The notes under the pieces were generated by a model, which had not been told where the DNA came from, searched no databases, and was given only the letters and a program-made list of their open reading frames with translations. The position numbers and the translations under genes were made by a program. A DNA stretch of 64,000 nt from Jatrophihabitans sp. GAS493 (GTDB lineage Bacteria > Actinomycetota > Actinomycetes > Mycobacteriales > Jatrophihabitantaceae), in assembly GCF_900230215.1 (NCBI RefSeq), contig NZ_LT907982.1:310001-374000 (forward strand), written 5' to 3'. Shown in pieces: positions 35,348 to 44,252 of the stretch (positions are counted from its first letter, which is position 1; the number at the start of each line of letters is the position of its first letter).

Positions 35348-35928
35348 GACTCGGCTTGCAATGCGGTCAGTGTCGGCTTCAGGTCGGCCGGGAGCACGCG
35401 GACGGCGTACACGGCGGCGACCCGGTGCTGCTTGTCCAGCAGCACGGTCATGGGCAGGGCAAGGACCGGGATGTGCCCCATCTGCAGCGGCACCTTGGCC
35501 GACTGGTCGTAGACGACGGGGTAGGTGACGCCCTCGTCCTTGGCGAACTCCGTCGCGGTCGAGGTCGAGGCCTCCTTGGTGGCCACCCCGACGAAGGCGA
35601 CACCGCTGGGCGCCAGCTCTTTGTAGAGGTTCGCCAGCTGCGGGGTCTCACTCTGACACGGGACGCACCAGGAAGCGTAGAAGTTGATGAGGGTGACCTT
35701 GCCGTCGGTGCTGGCCAGGTTGAAGGCGGAGCCGTCGAGCAGCTTGGCCGAGACCGCGCCGACCGGCTTACGGTCCTTCTCCGGGATGACCTGACCCTTG
35801 CTGGTGACGCCGACGAACTGGTAGCCCTTGGTCGAAGAGTCGGCCACCGCGTCCTTCCCGGTGCAGCCGGCCAGCGTGAGCGCGGTCACCAGGACAGCGG
35901 CTAGGGCGAGCAGACGGCGGGAAGGCAC
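35344..35928 (-). CDS. TlpA/ResA-like thioredoxin-fold lipoprotein
   Basis: A 194-residue secreted thiol-disulfide protein. The signal peptide and lipobox ALTLAGC place the lipidated Cys near residue 20. The thioredoxin domain has LINFYASWCVPCQSETPQL with the CVPC active site, and a cis-Pro block VLALPMTVLLDKQHRVAAVY. It would reduce apocytochrome c cysteines using electrons from CcdA. GTG 35928 is chosen because it gives a normal lipoprotein signal; the open frame extends to 36180 without support. First gene of the cytochrome c maturation operon; about 140 bp separate it from the phosphatase gene upstream. Confidence 0.88.
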   Translation of the reverse strand: MPSRRLLALAAVLVTALTLAGCTGKDAVADSSTKGYQFVGVTSKGQVIPEKDRKPVGAVSAKLLDGSAFNLASTDGKVTLINFYASWCVPCQSETPQLANLYKELAPSGVAFVGVATKEASTSTATEFAKDEGVTYPVVYDQSAKVPLQMGHIPVLALPMTVLLDKQHRVAAVYAVRVLPADLKPTLTALQAES

Positions 35929-36068
35929 CTGACCAGTGTGCAAGAAGGCACGACGGATTGCGAAACCGCCCCGAAATACTGTGCTCCAGGTTGCTCTAGG
36001 CGTGTGAGAAGACTGAACGGGGGCTGTTCGCCCGGTGTGCGTGCCGGGTGCACGCGGCCGCTCTGGCT

Positions 36069-36710
36069 CTAGGCGCCGGCCCCGACGCCGGCCGGGAGAA
36101 CCGCGGCCGGTTCGGCGTAGTCGACCTTCACGATGAGCTCGTCCATGAAGGTCAACGTCGTCACCGAGGCCAGCGAGCACTGCCGAGACCGCGGGTCGTG
36201 GGCCAGCCGCAGCCCCTCGGCATAACGGCGGGCGGCGACCACGGGCAGCTGGTGAGTCACGCAGACGGCCTCCTTGCCGTCGGCACGATCGCGAGCGGTC
36301 CGGGCCGCGGCGAGGACCCGCAGCGCCACCTGCTGGTACGGCTCACCCCAGGACGGGCGGAGCGGATTCACGAAGAGGCGCCAGTTACGGGGGTCACCGA
36401 AGAGCGAACCGAGGTTCTGACCACCGGCGACCCGGCGACCTTGCAGGGCGTTGTCGGCCTCGATGAGACGCTCGTCGATGGCCACCGGCAGCTCCAGGGC
36501 CGCAGCCAGCGGAGCGGCCGTCTGCCGGGCCCGCTCCAGCGGTGAGGAGACTAGGTAGCCGACGTCCCGTTCGGCCAGATACGCCCCGGCTAGCTTGGCC
36601 TGCGCCTGCCCGAGGTCGGAGAGTCGGAAACCCGGCAGCCGCCCGTAGAGGACCTTCTCCGGGTTGTAGACCTCGCCGTGGCGAAGCAGGTGAACGACCG
36701 CCTTAGCCAT
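36069..36710 (-). CDS. Histidine phosphatase family protein (phosphoglycerate mutase-like)
   Basis: A 213-residue protein with the catalytic VHLLRHGEVYNPEKVLYG (RHG) near the N-terminus, LSDLGQAQAKLAGAYL, SSPLERARQTAAPLA, and the second His in EAVCVTHQLPVVAARR. This is the phosphoglycerate mutase-like superfamily, whose members here are usually phosphatases of unknown substrate. In actinobacteria such a gene often sits beside the resB/ccdA cluster. ATG 36710 overlaps the end of ndh by eight bases; the longer frame to 36725 is unlikely. The last 20 residues are Ala/Val/Gly-rich. Confidence 0.88.
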   Translation of the reverse strand: MAKAVVHLLRHGEVYNPEKVLYGRLPGFRLSDLGQAQAKLAGAYLAERDVGYLVSSPLERARQTAAPLAAALELPVAIDERLIEADNALQGRRVAGGQNLGSLFGDPRNWRLFVNPLRPSWGEPYQQVALRVLAAARTARDRADGKEAVCVTHQLPVVAARRYAEGLRLAHDPRSRQCSLASVTTLTFMDELIVKVDYAEPAAVLPAGVGAGA

Positions 36711-38199
36711 CGGCGTTGCCGCCACCCGAACCCGCGGCCGGGGCGACGAAAGGATCCAGCGCCGGGTCCAGCTCAGCTGGGTCCAGCGCAGCCGGCGCCT
36801 CGAGCGCGGTGCCTGCCGGCTGACCGGCGGCGGTGGCGTCCTGATTGCGAATGGGGGGTGCGCTCAGATGCGGGAGTTCGAGCTGTTTCAATGCTCTCCG
36901 CGCGATTACCTGCTGGTGGGTTACGGTGCGCTCCGAACGTCCACGGCCGATGAAGCTGACCGCCCAGTGCAGCAGCGTGGTGATCCGGTTCTTGAAGCCG
37001 ACCAGGTACATCAGGTGGATCACCAACCAGAGCACCCACGCGATGAAGCCGGAGAACCGGAACTTACCGACGTCGGCCACCGCACGGAAGCGCGAGATGG
37101 TAGCCAAGCTGCCCTTGTCGAAGTAGTGGAACGGCTCCTTCGGCGCCTTCCCGGTGACCTTGCGGTCGATCTGCTGGGCCGCGTACTTGCCGCCCTGCAT
37201 CGCCACCTGGGCCACGCCCGGATACCCCTTCAGCGACATCATGTCGCCGATGATGTAGACGTCCGGGTGGCCCGGCAGGGTGAGATCGGGCTGGACCTCG
37301 ATGCGCCCGGAGCGGTCGATCGGCGCGCCTGACTGCTCGGCCAGCGTCTTGCCGAGCGATGAGGCCCGCACTCCGGCGGCCCAGACCATGCAGCGGCTCT
37401 GGATGCGGTGGTGGTCACCGTGGTCGTCGGCGATCTCGAGGCCGAGGTGGTCGACGTCGACGACCCGGGCGTTCAGCCAGACGTCGATACCCATCTTGCC
37501 GAGCTGGGAGGCGGCGGTGGCCGAGAGCTTGCTGCCGAAGGTGCTGAGCACCGAGCCCATCGCGTCGACCAGGACTACCCGGGCCGCTTTCGGATCGATG
37601 CTGCGGAAGTTGTGCTTGAGGGTGCGGTGAGCGAGTTCGGCGATCTGGCCGGCCATCTCCACGCCGGTCGGGCCGGCGCCGACGACGACGAACGTCAGCC
37701 ACTCCTTACGGATCTCGGGGTCTTCTTCGAGTTCGGCCATCTCGAAGGCGTTGAAGATACGGCCGCGCACCTCGAGGGCGTCGTCGATGCTCTTCAGGCC
37801 GGGGGCGTCGTGGCTGAACTCGTCCTTGCCGAAGTAGGAGGTGAAGGCGCCTGCTGCGACGATCAGGCTGTCGTAGTCGGTGAGCCGATCCTCGCCGAAG
37901 GCCGTCGAGGTCACCGTCTTCTTGTCGATATCGATATCGGTCACGTAGCCCAGCAGCACCCGGATGTTCTTCTGCTTCGACAGGATCTCGCGAGTGGCCG
38001 GGGCAATCTCGCCCTCGGAGAGGATGCCGGTGGCTACTTGGTATAGCAACGGCTGGAAAAGATGGTGACTGGTCCGGCTGATCAGCGTCACATCCACGTT
38101 GGACTTGGCCAGTTTCTTGGCGGCGAAGAGGCCACCGAACCCAGACCCGATGATGACGACGTGGTGCCGCTTTCCGACGACTGGCTGCGCAGTGCTCAT
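36703..38199 (-). CDS. ndh: Type II NADH dehydrogenase (NDH-2)
   Basis: A 498-residue FAD-dependent, non-proton-pumping NADH:menaquinone oxidoreductase of the inner membrane face. The FAD motif HHVVIIGSGFGGLFAAKKL is at residues about 12-30, the NADH motif FVVVGAGPTGVEMAGQIAEL at about 165-185, and the C-terminal FAD block GHPDVYIIGDMMSLKGYPGV at about 300. The quinone/membrane region includes FIAWVLWLVIHLMYLVGFKN. The C-terminus has an acidic Ala/Pro-rich extension. ATG 38199 gives the canonical start; the frame is open to 38373 but that part is not family-like. It feeds the menaquinone made by the mqn genes elsewhere in the window. Confidence 0.93.
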   Translation of the reverse strand: MSTAQPVVGKRHHVVIIGSGFGGLFAAKKLAKSNVDVTLISRTSHHLFQPLLYQVATGILSEGEIAPATREILSKQKNIRVLLGYVTDIDIDKKTVTSTAFGEDRLTDYDSLIVAAGAFTSYFGKDEFSHDAPGLKSIDDALEVRGRIFNAFEMAELEEDPEIRKEWLTFVVVGAGPTGVEMAGQIAELAHRTLKHNFRSIDPKAARVVLVDAMGSVLSTFGSKLSATAASQLGKMGIDVWLNARVVDVDHLGLEIADDHGDHHRIQSRCMVWAAGVRASSLGKTLAEQSGAPIDRSGRIEVQPDLTLPGHPDVYIIGDMMSLKGYPGVAQVAMQGGKYAAQQIDRKVTGKAPKEPFHYFDKGSLATISRFRAVADVGKFRFSGFIAWVLWLVIHLMYLVGFKNRITTLLHWAVSFIGRGRSERTVTHQQVIARRALKQLELPHLSAPPIRNQDATAAGQPAGTALEAPAALDPAELDPALDPFVAPAAGSGGGNADG

Positions 38200-38414
38200 A
38201 GCTCCAGCATAAGTACCGCTGGGTGGCGGAGACGTTTCCGCGCTGTGACGTTGCAGCCAGTGAGGCTCTGAACACCGCAATGGACCGGTTGTCCAGAGGT
38301 TTCGAAGATTCTCGAATCGGGCGCGGTGACGGTGTGACCTTCGGCGCGGACAGCTCTCGCAGACCGTGGGCATCGCTACTATTCGCCTGATCGGCGTGAG
38401 GGGGTCAGATCGAT

Positions 38415-39036
38415 TTGGCTACGCTAACAGTGCGCTTTCCAGCCGGTCGTCCGATGGCTCTAGCGGTTGCGTTCGACCCGCTCGCGACGGTCCAAACAAG
38501 CTTGGTGGAACTGTTCGGCCCACTCCGACAGGGCACCGACGACTCTACGCTCGGAAGCCAACCGCCTTGCCAAGGCCGTAGACATGCCGACGTTGCTTTC
38601 AACCATTCAGTTTGCCAACAAGCCGGGGCTTGAAAAGTTTCTTTGGCCTGACGCCGATACCGCCGGAATGCAATCACTGCACGAGCAAATCGAGCAATTG
38701 GCGATCAACGGAGATTTCGACGGCGAGTTCGGTCCTCAACTGGTCGGGTTCGCGACCCGAAACCTTGCGGTGCGAGGCCGCTCGACCTCGGACACAGTCG
38801 ATCCTGACGCCCTTGCGCTACTCGTTGGAGATGTCCGGGCAAAGATTCTTCGCAGGGCAATTACCCCTTCGACTACAACCGAACTGGCGAACGATCTGGG
38901 CTACAGCCCGAGCACGATCTCCCACCATCTCAAGGCATTGACGAACGCCGAAGCTGTCGAGAGCCATCGCAGTCAATGGTTCGTGTACTACCGCCTCACC
39001 GACGTCGGCTGGCAGCTCTTGAGCCTGTACACCTGA
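38415..39036 (+). pseudogene. Frameshifted, internally deleted copy of the HTH protein at 39418
   Basis: The N-terminal part reads in one frame from TTG 38415 (MATLTVRFPAGRPMALAVA, ATVQTSLVELFGPLR), and the rest reads in another frame from about 38535 (LRSEANRLAKAVDMPTLLST, PGLEKFLWPDADT) to the stop at 39036. Compared with its neighbour it matches VQTSLVELFGPLR, GLEEFLWP and the whole C-terminal ArsR-like winged helix (TTTELANDLGYSPSTISHHL, WFVYYRLTDVGWQLL). It lacks about 120 residues between FDGEF and GPQLVGFATRNLAV. So there are two lesions: a frameshift near 38520-38560 and an internal deletion. The second frame alone could still make a 190-residue HTH protein from 38467, so partial function is possible. 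Sequencing error is also possible. Confidence 0.7.
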
Positions 39037-39417
39037 CACCCGACCGCAGCCGTCTGGCGCCGCCGCTTCTAGCCTTGCGGCGGCGCCATTCGGAGCTGAT
39101 GGTCCCTCCCGCAACCCATCTGCGGCCCATCCCCGCAACAAGGAAAGCCCATCGATTGCCCGGAGTAAATGCCATTCGACGATCTTCGAATCACCCGTTC
39201 GACTACCGGAAGCGATTTCCACCAACAAAGACAAGGAATCTCCGAAACGTTGCAGGTCGTGCGAAAGATCACAGATCTAAGGTCAATCGCCGCGACAGGT
39301 AACCCGAACGCAACCCAGTGTCACGGGTGGGCATGAAGCAATGCATTCGGATGCGCCTCCGTCGGCCACGGTGACGCGCATTCGCGATACTCTTTCGAAG
39401 CGATTGGAGGACAACGA
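39037..39417. other. Intergenic region, 381 bp, between the two HTH copies
   Basis: No convincing ORF. It holds the promoter of the intact HTH gene. The segment before each copy shares a similar short piece (CGATACTCTTTCG at about 39382-39394 and CGCTACTATTCG near 38373-38384), which suggests that the promoter was duplicated with the gene. The GGAGG at about 39405-39409 is the ribosome site. Confidence 0.4.
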
Positions 39418-40404
39418 GTGGCACTAAGCATCGCAGTGGATCACCGAACTCGGGTCCACGTCGCGACGGACCTCATTGGGACCGTACAGACCAGCCTGGT
39501 AGAGCTCTTCGGACCACTTCGCGGGCGATTGCCGGAGAGCGTTCAGGAGGATGCCAGACGCCGAGCACGCCACCTCAACCTGGACGTACTGGTCTCTGCC
39601 GTCTGTTGCAATCGCAGTTCCGGCCTCGAGGAATTCCTTTGGCCTGCAGTATCGACCAAGCGCTCGAACACGCTCTCGGACCTGATCGATGAGATGGAAG
39701 CCACGCCGGCTGATGCCGTGGTGCGGGAGTTTGTCGCCCATTCAAGTGGTCGCGTGACGGCACGCGAACGTCCTTGGCTGGATTCCCCAGATGCCACCCT
39801 GCGCACCTACATATTGACGCTGCGCCGGTACGTGGCGGAGGTTCTTGAGAGCGTGTACCCGCGATTCGAAGCCCGCGTCGTCGCCGAAGCCGCCTACCTC
39901 ACCGACCTCGTCCATCGAGCCGACATCGACACGAATCTGCTGGGCCTGCACCCAGATCTGGTAATTCGCAACGGTGCCGTGCGGCTCCCATCGTCAACCG
40001 TCGACGAGGAACGTACGCAATGCCCGGTCATTCTGCTGACCCCGATGATCTGCTCCGCCGCGACCTTCACCTTCAACGGTGTGGGGGACGATGACACGGG
40101 TGGTGTCCAGATGATCGGGTTTGCCACTCAGGCGCTGCAGGTCACCGGCCCCTCGCCGGCAACGCCTAGGCCGGACCCTCTCGCGACCCTGCTCGGCGAC
40201 GCACGCGCCCGGATCCTGCGGGCACTCTTCGTCCCGGCCACGACCACCGAACTCGCCAACGACCTGAACTACAGCCCAAGCACCGTGTCGCATCATCTCA
40301 AAGCGCTCACCAAAGCTGGCGCGATCGAGAACCATCGGAGTCACTGGTTCGTCTACTACCGGCTCACCGACATTGGGCGGCAACTGCTCCTGCTTTACAG
40401 CTAG
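39418..40404 (+). CDS. HTH protein with ArsR-like C-terminal domain and unrecognised N-terminal region
   Basis: A 328-residue protein. Residues 1-240 are not a family I know: VATDLIGTVQTSLVELFGPL, GLEEFLWPAVSTK, SPDATLRTYILTLRRYVAEV, and LLTPMICSAATFTFNGVGDD. Residues about 255-328 form a winged helix-turn-helix of the ArsR/HTH_20 type: [60 protein letters not shown]. Having the DNA-binding domain at the C-terminus, behind a long sensor-like region, is an ArsR-like pattern seen in other actinobacterial regulators. GTG 39418 has GGAGG upstream. It ends overlapping by four bases the convergent SnoaL-like gene. Ligand and targets are unknown. Confidence 0.75.
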   Translation: MALSIAVDHRTRVHVATDLIGTVQTSLVELFGPLRGRLPESVQEDARRRARHLNLDVLVSAVCCNRSSGLEEFLWPAVSTKRSNTLSDLIDEMEATPADAVVREFVAHSSGRVTARERPWLDSPDATLRTYILTLRRYVAEVLESVYPRFEARVVAEAAYLTDLVHRADIDTNLLGLHPDLVIRNGAVRLPSSTVDEERTQCPVILLTPMICSAATFTFNGVGDDDTGGVQMIGFATQALQVTGPSPATPRPDPLATLLGDARARILRALFVPATTTELANDLNYSPSTVSHHLKALTKAGAIENHRSHWFVYYRLTDIGRQLLLLYS

Positions 40405-40841
40405 GGGATTCTGCGGGCGGCCGCCGGGACCGCGATACCGACCAGTCCCCGCAGCGTGCCGATCGTGAAATCCACCCAGTCGAAGGAGTCCCGCCACACC
40501 GCGATCTGCCCGTCGGCCACCACGAAGCGGCCATAGACCCAGAACCGGATGTGCAGCCGCCCAAAGGTCAGTTCGTCGTAACGGTCGGTCAACACGACAC
40601 TTCCGTCGGCCGCGATGTGATGCACACGCACCGCGAAACTCATCCGCCCCGGCCGCAGCAGGAGTCGCGCCAGCCGAGCCAAGGCAGCCCGTCCATGCAC
40701 GGTGGGCAGCGAGACGTTGATGTACTCGAGATCGTCGGCGACCAGGCCAAGCGCCGCGTCTACGTCGCTGCGTTCCAGCGCGTCCAGGAAGGATTGGACG
40801 ACAGCGATCGCCGTCGTGCTGGTTGCCGGATCAGCGGTCAC
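40401..40841 (-). CDS. Limonene-1,2-epoxide hydrolase-like (SnoaL/NTF2 fold) protein
   Basis: A 146-residue NTF2-like protein. [20 protein letters not shown] and [19 protein letters not shown] open the fold. [20 protein letters not shown] supplies an Arg-x-x-Asp pair, and [20 protein letters not shown] a second Asp, matching the Asp-Arg-Asp triad of the limonene epoxide hydrolase family. The real substrate is unknown. GTG 40841 overlaps the hemL stop (GTGA), so it is translated with hemL, although a role in tetrapyrrole synthesis is not known for this family. Confidence 0.82.
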   Translation of the reverse strand: MTADPATSTTAIAVVQSFLDALERSDVDAALGLVADDLEYINVSLPTVHGRAALARLARLLLRPGRMSFAVRVHHIAADGSVVLTDRYDELTFGRLHIRFWVYGRFVVADGQIAVWRDSFDWVDFTIGTLRGLVGIAVPAAARRIP

Positions 40842-42172
40842 GACGGGTTGTTCGCCGCCTGGGCTGCGGCGGTGGCGGCCAGCGGCAGCGCTTCGGCGAT
40901 CCGGTCGATCACATTCGCGTCATGGGCCGCCGAGACGAACCAGGCCTCGAAGGCACTCGGCGGCAGGTACACTCCGGCATCCAGCATCGCGTGAAAGAAG
41001 GCCTTGTAAATAAGGGGATTCGCATTCTGGGCGCGCTGCGCGCCGGCGAAGTCACGCACCGGTTCGTCGGTGAAGAAGATCGAGAAGAGGCTCCCCGCGT
41101 GCTGCACGCGATGCACCACCCCGGCGTCGCTGAGCGCGGCCGAGGCGAGCTTGCCGATCTGGTCGGCGGCGGCGTCGAGCTTGGCGTAGACGTCCGGGGT
41201 GCAGTTGCGCAGCGTCGCCAATCCGGAGGCGACCGCGACCGGATTGCCCGACAGCGTGCCGGCCTGGTAAACCGACCCGCTCGGCGCCAGGTGCGACATG
41301 ATGCTCGCTTTGCCGCCGAAGGCCGCCGCCGGCAATCCGCCGCTCATGACCTTGCCGAAGGTGAAGAGGTCGGCCTCGACCGGGTCCAACCCGTACCAAC
41401 CGGCAGCCGAGACGCGAAACCCGGTCATCACCTCGTCCGAGATGAGCAGGGCTCCATGGCGGGCAGTGATCTCCCGTAACCCGGCGTTGAAACCCGGGTC
41501 GGGGGCAACCGCGCCCATGTTCCCGGCGGCTGCCTCGGTGATGATGCAGGCGATATCGGCTCCGCCGGCGGCGAAGGCGGCCTCGACCGCGGCCAGATCG
41601 TTGTAGGGGAGCACGATCGTCTCGGCCGTCTGTGCACCGGTGACGCCGTCGGTGTCGGGCTGGGCGAAGGTCACCACGCCGGAGCCCGCCGCGGCCAGCA
41701 GCGCGTCGACGTGGCCGTGATAGCAGCCGGCGAACTTCACCACCTTGTGCCGCCCGGTGACGCCACGGGCGAGGCGGATCGCACTCATGGTCGCCTCGGT
41801 GCCGGAGTTCACCAGACGCACCTGCTCCAACGCACCTCCCGAGCCGACCGCATTTACCCGGTTGATCAACTCCTCGGCCAGCTCCACTTCGCCGAGGGTG
41901 GGAGCGCCGAAGGAGAGACCGGTGACGGCCGCCTCCCGCACCGCCTCGACGACGGCTGGATGGGCGTGCCCGAGCACCATCGGACCCCAGGAGGAGACGA
42001 GGTCGACGTAGGTCCGTCCGTCGGCGTCGGTGAGGTACGCCCCCTGCCCGCGAACCATGAAACGGGGCGTGCCGCCGACCGCTTTGAAGGCACGGACGGG
42101 CGAGTTGACTCCACCGGGGATGACCCGCTGGGCACGGTCGAAGAGTTGGGCGGAGATGGGTGCGTCGGTCAC
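40838..42172 (-). CDS. hemL: Glutamate-1-semialdehyde 2,1-aminomutase
   Basis: A 444-residue PLP enzyme converting glutamate-1-semialdehyde to 5-aminolevulinate, the second step of the C5 haem pathway. It has [19 protein letters not shown] at the N-terminus, [20 protein letters not shown] for PLP phosphate binding, [26 protein letters not shown], and the Schiff-base lysine in [23 protein letters not shown] 42172. It follows the GNAT-type gene by five bases in the hemB - GNAT - hemL - epoxide-hydrolase-like order. Confidence 0.95.
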   Translation of the reverse strand: MTDAPISAQLFDRAQRVIPGGVNSPVRAFKAVGGTPRFMVRGQGAYLTDADGRTYVDLVSSWGPMVLGHAHPAVVEAVREAAVTGLSFGAPTLGEVELAEELINRVNAVGSGGALEQVRLVNSGTEATMSAIRLARGVTGRHKVVKFAGCYHGHVDALLAAAGSGVVTFAQPDTDGVTGAQTAETIVLPYNDLAAVEAAFAAGGADIACIITEAAAGNMGAVAPDPGFNAGLREITARHGALLISDEVMTGFRVSAAGWYGLDPVEADLFTFGKVMSGGLPAAAFGGKASIMSHLAPSGSVYQAGTLSGNPVAVASGLATLRNCTPDVYAKLDAAADQIGKLASAALSDAGVVHRVQHAGSLFSIFFTDEPVRDFAGAQRAQNANPLIYKAFFHAMLDAGVYLPPSAFEAWFVSAAHDANVIDRIAEALPLAATAAAQAANNPS

Positions 42173-42177
42173 GCTGC

Positions 42178-43188
42178 CTACTCTGCCACCGGGGTGGCGA
42201 GCGTACGCACCATGACCACCCGATCAGCTATGTGATCCAGTCCGACCGCCCGCTCAGCCGTCCGGATCGACTCCAGGCCGGGGCTCAGCTTGCCGGCCCG
42301 CACGAAGCCGCGGGCTGCGAAGAATGGCCCGTTCCAGGCAACGTCGGCATAGGTGGTGAGGGTGAGAGCCTGGTAGCCGCAGTCCGCGGCCCAGACGCAG
42401 ACGCTCTCGAGCAACGCTGAGCCGATCCCGTGGCGCATGTTCGCCGGCAGCACGGCCAGAGCCGACAGGTGCGCCCGCCCGTCAACCACTCTGAGCCGGG
42501 CAACACCGACGAGCGGGTCGCCGGCGCCCATCGTGACCAGCTCCTGGAAGGCGGCGTCGGCCGGCTCCCCGGATGGCTGCGGCAGGTAGCCGGCGACGGT
42601 GAAGAGGGCGCCCGATCGCTCGACGATCTCATCCACGGTGTCTGCGTCGTCGGCGGGGAGCACCCGGATCGGGTGATCGGCTCCCGGGCGGACGCGGAGC
42701 ACGTCGATGAGACGCTCCGGATCGCGGGTCGGCACGATGATGGTGCTGTCGTCCACCAGCAGCAGGGTCACATCCTGAAAGCCACGCGGCGACCCTTCGC
42801 CGACCATTCGGCCGAGCACCCGGTAGGTGGTGGCGTCCTCCTCGGCCAGCCCGACAATGCTCGAACGCTCCAGAACGTCGGCGGCAACGCGGACCTGCGT
42901 GGTCGTCACGACCAGCGATCGGCGCGCGCTGGCGGCCCGGGTGGCGAGAACGTCCGCGCCTACGACTATCGCGAAGGCGGCGACCCAGAGGAGTACGTGC
43001 GCCCATCCGGAGCCGACGACCAGGTCGAAGATCAGCCCGCCGACGAGGAAGGCGGCCAGCACCCAGGCCGTCGCGTACCCGCGGGGGGCCTCGACATACA
43101 CAACGTCCTCCGGAGCGGGCAGCGGAGGTTGGGCCGGCGACGCTTCAGGAAGCTCCGGCACTTGGGCCGGCTGCCCGTCGGGATTCAC
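42178..43188 (-). CDS. Membrane-anchored protein with C-terminal GNAT acetyltransferase domain
   Basis: A 336-residue protein. A Pro-rich N-terminus leads into two helices ([20 protein letters not shown] and [20 protein letters not shown]). Next comes a PH-like segment ([40 protein letters not shown]). A GNAT fold follows from about residue 165, with [20 protein letters not shown], the acetyl-CoA loop [20 protein letters not shown] and [19 protein letters not shown] 43188 overlaps the hemB stop. The family appears linked to hemB in actinobacteria, but its substrate is unknown to me. The fusion of membrane/PH part and GNAT is what can be seen directly. Confidence 0.78.
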   Translation of the reverse strand: MNPDGQPAQVPELPEASPAQPPLPAPEDVVYVEAPRGYATAWVLAAFLVGGLIFDLVVGSGWAHVLLWVAAFAIVVGADVLATRAASARRSLVVTTTQVRVAADVLERSSIVGLAEEDATTYRVLGRMVGEGSPRGFQDVTLLLVDDSTIIVPTRDPERLIDVLRVRPGADHPIRVLPADDADTVDEIVERSGALFTVAGYLPQPSGEPADAAFQELVTMGAGDPLVGVARLRVVDGRAHLSALAVLPANMRHGIGSALLESVCVWAADCGYQALTLTTYADVAWNGPFFAARGFVRAGKLSPGLESIRTAERAVGLDHIADRVVMVRTLATPVAE

Positions 43189-44183
43189 CGCAGCAGACGG
43201 GCGGCGTCCACGGCCCAGTAGGTCAGGATCGTGGATGCACCGGCGCGCTTGATCGAGGTGAGCGTCTCGAGCATGACTCGCTCGCGCTCCAGCCAGCCCC
43301 GCTCGGCGGCGGCCTCGACCATCGCGTACTCGCCGCTGACCTGGTAGGCGGCGACCGGCACCGGAGAGGCGTCAGCGACTACCCGCAGCACGTCCAGGTA
43401 CGGCAGGGCCGGCTTCACCATCACCATGTCGGCCCCCTCGGCCACGTCGAGGGCAACCTCGGCCAGTGCCTCGCGGGTCGAGCGCTGATTGTCCTGCTGG
43501 TAGCTCTTGCGGTCCCCCTGCAGCGAGGAGTCGACCGCCTCACGGAAGGGCCCGTAGAAGGCGGAGGCGTACTTCGGCGCGTAGGCCAGGATTGCGGTGT
43601 CGAGGAAGCCCTCGGCGTCGAGTGCAGCTCGGACGGCGGCAACCTGGCCGTCCATCATGCCGCTGGTTCCGACCACGTGAGCGCCGGCCCGGGCCTGGGC
43701 GATCCCCATCGACGCGTACCGAAGCAGGGTGGCGTCGTTGTCCACCGCACCCGCCTCGTCGAGGACGCCGCAGTGGCCGTGGTCGGTGAACTCGTCAAGG
43801 CAGAGGTCGGCCATCAGCACGGTCTCGTCCCCGAACTCAGCGCGGAGGTTGCGGAACGCAACGTTGAGGACGCCGTCCGGGTCGTCGGCGCCGGAGCCGA
43901 TCGCATCCTTGCTGGTTGGGACACCGAAGAGCATCAGGCCGCCAACGCCCGCCTCAATGGCATCGTGGGCCGCCTTGATCAGCGACTCCTGGCTGTGTTG
44001 AACGACGCCCGGCATCGAGCTGATCGCGATCGGCTCAGTGCTGGCCTCGCGGACGAACATCGGCAGGACGAGGTCGGCTGGACGCACCGAGGTCTCGGCA
44101 GTCAGGCGGCGCAGCGCGGCGGTGGCACGCAGACGACGCGGGCGAGAGACGGGAAACCCAGGAAGTACCGGCAGTTCAGTCAC
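43185..44183 (-). CDS. hemB: Delta-aminolevulinic acid dehydratase (porphobilinogen synthase)
   Basis: A 332-residue enzyme condensing two 5-aminolevulinate molecules to porphobilinogen. Active-site lysines are in [19 protein letters not shown] and [16 protein letters not shown]. The metal site reads [20 protein letters not shown], a Cys-Asp-Cys set rather than the full three-cysteine zinc site, a variant I associate with actinobacteria. GTG 44183. It heads the leftward hemB - GNAT - hemL operon and is separated from the hemA-hemC-hemD operon by the segment 44253-47623. Confidence 0.95.
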   Translation of the reverse strand: MTELPVLPGFPVSRPRRLRATAALRRLTAETSVRPADLVLPMFVREASTEPIAISSMPGVVQHSQESLIKAAHDAIEAGVGGLMLFGVPTSKDAIGSGADDPDGVLNVAFRNLRAEFGDETVLMADLCLDEFTDHGHCGVLDEAGAVDNDATLLRYASMGIAQARAGAHVVGTSGMMDGQVAAVRAALDAEGFLDTAILAYAPKYASAFYGPFREAVDSSLQGDRKSYQQDNQRSTREALAEVALDVAEGADMVMVKPALPYLDVLRVVADASPVPVAAYQVSGEYAMVEAAAERGWLERERVMLETLTSIKRAGASTILTYWAVDAARLLR

Positions 44184-44252
44184 CGAATCAGCCTACGCCG
44201 GGCGGAGCGGGGCGGATGCTGGTTGTCGCGGACCTAACGTCGGCTCTGCCGG

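Noticed and set aside
36024-36060. Hairpin (GTGCGTGCC/GGTGCACGC) as terminator upstream of the TlpA-like gene
   Set aside because: Stem is short and imperfect and no T tract follows, so it is not listed as a feature.
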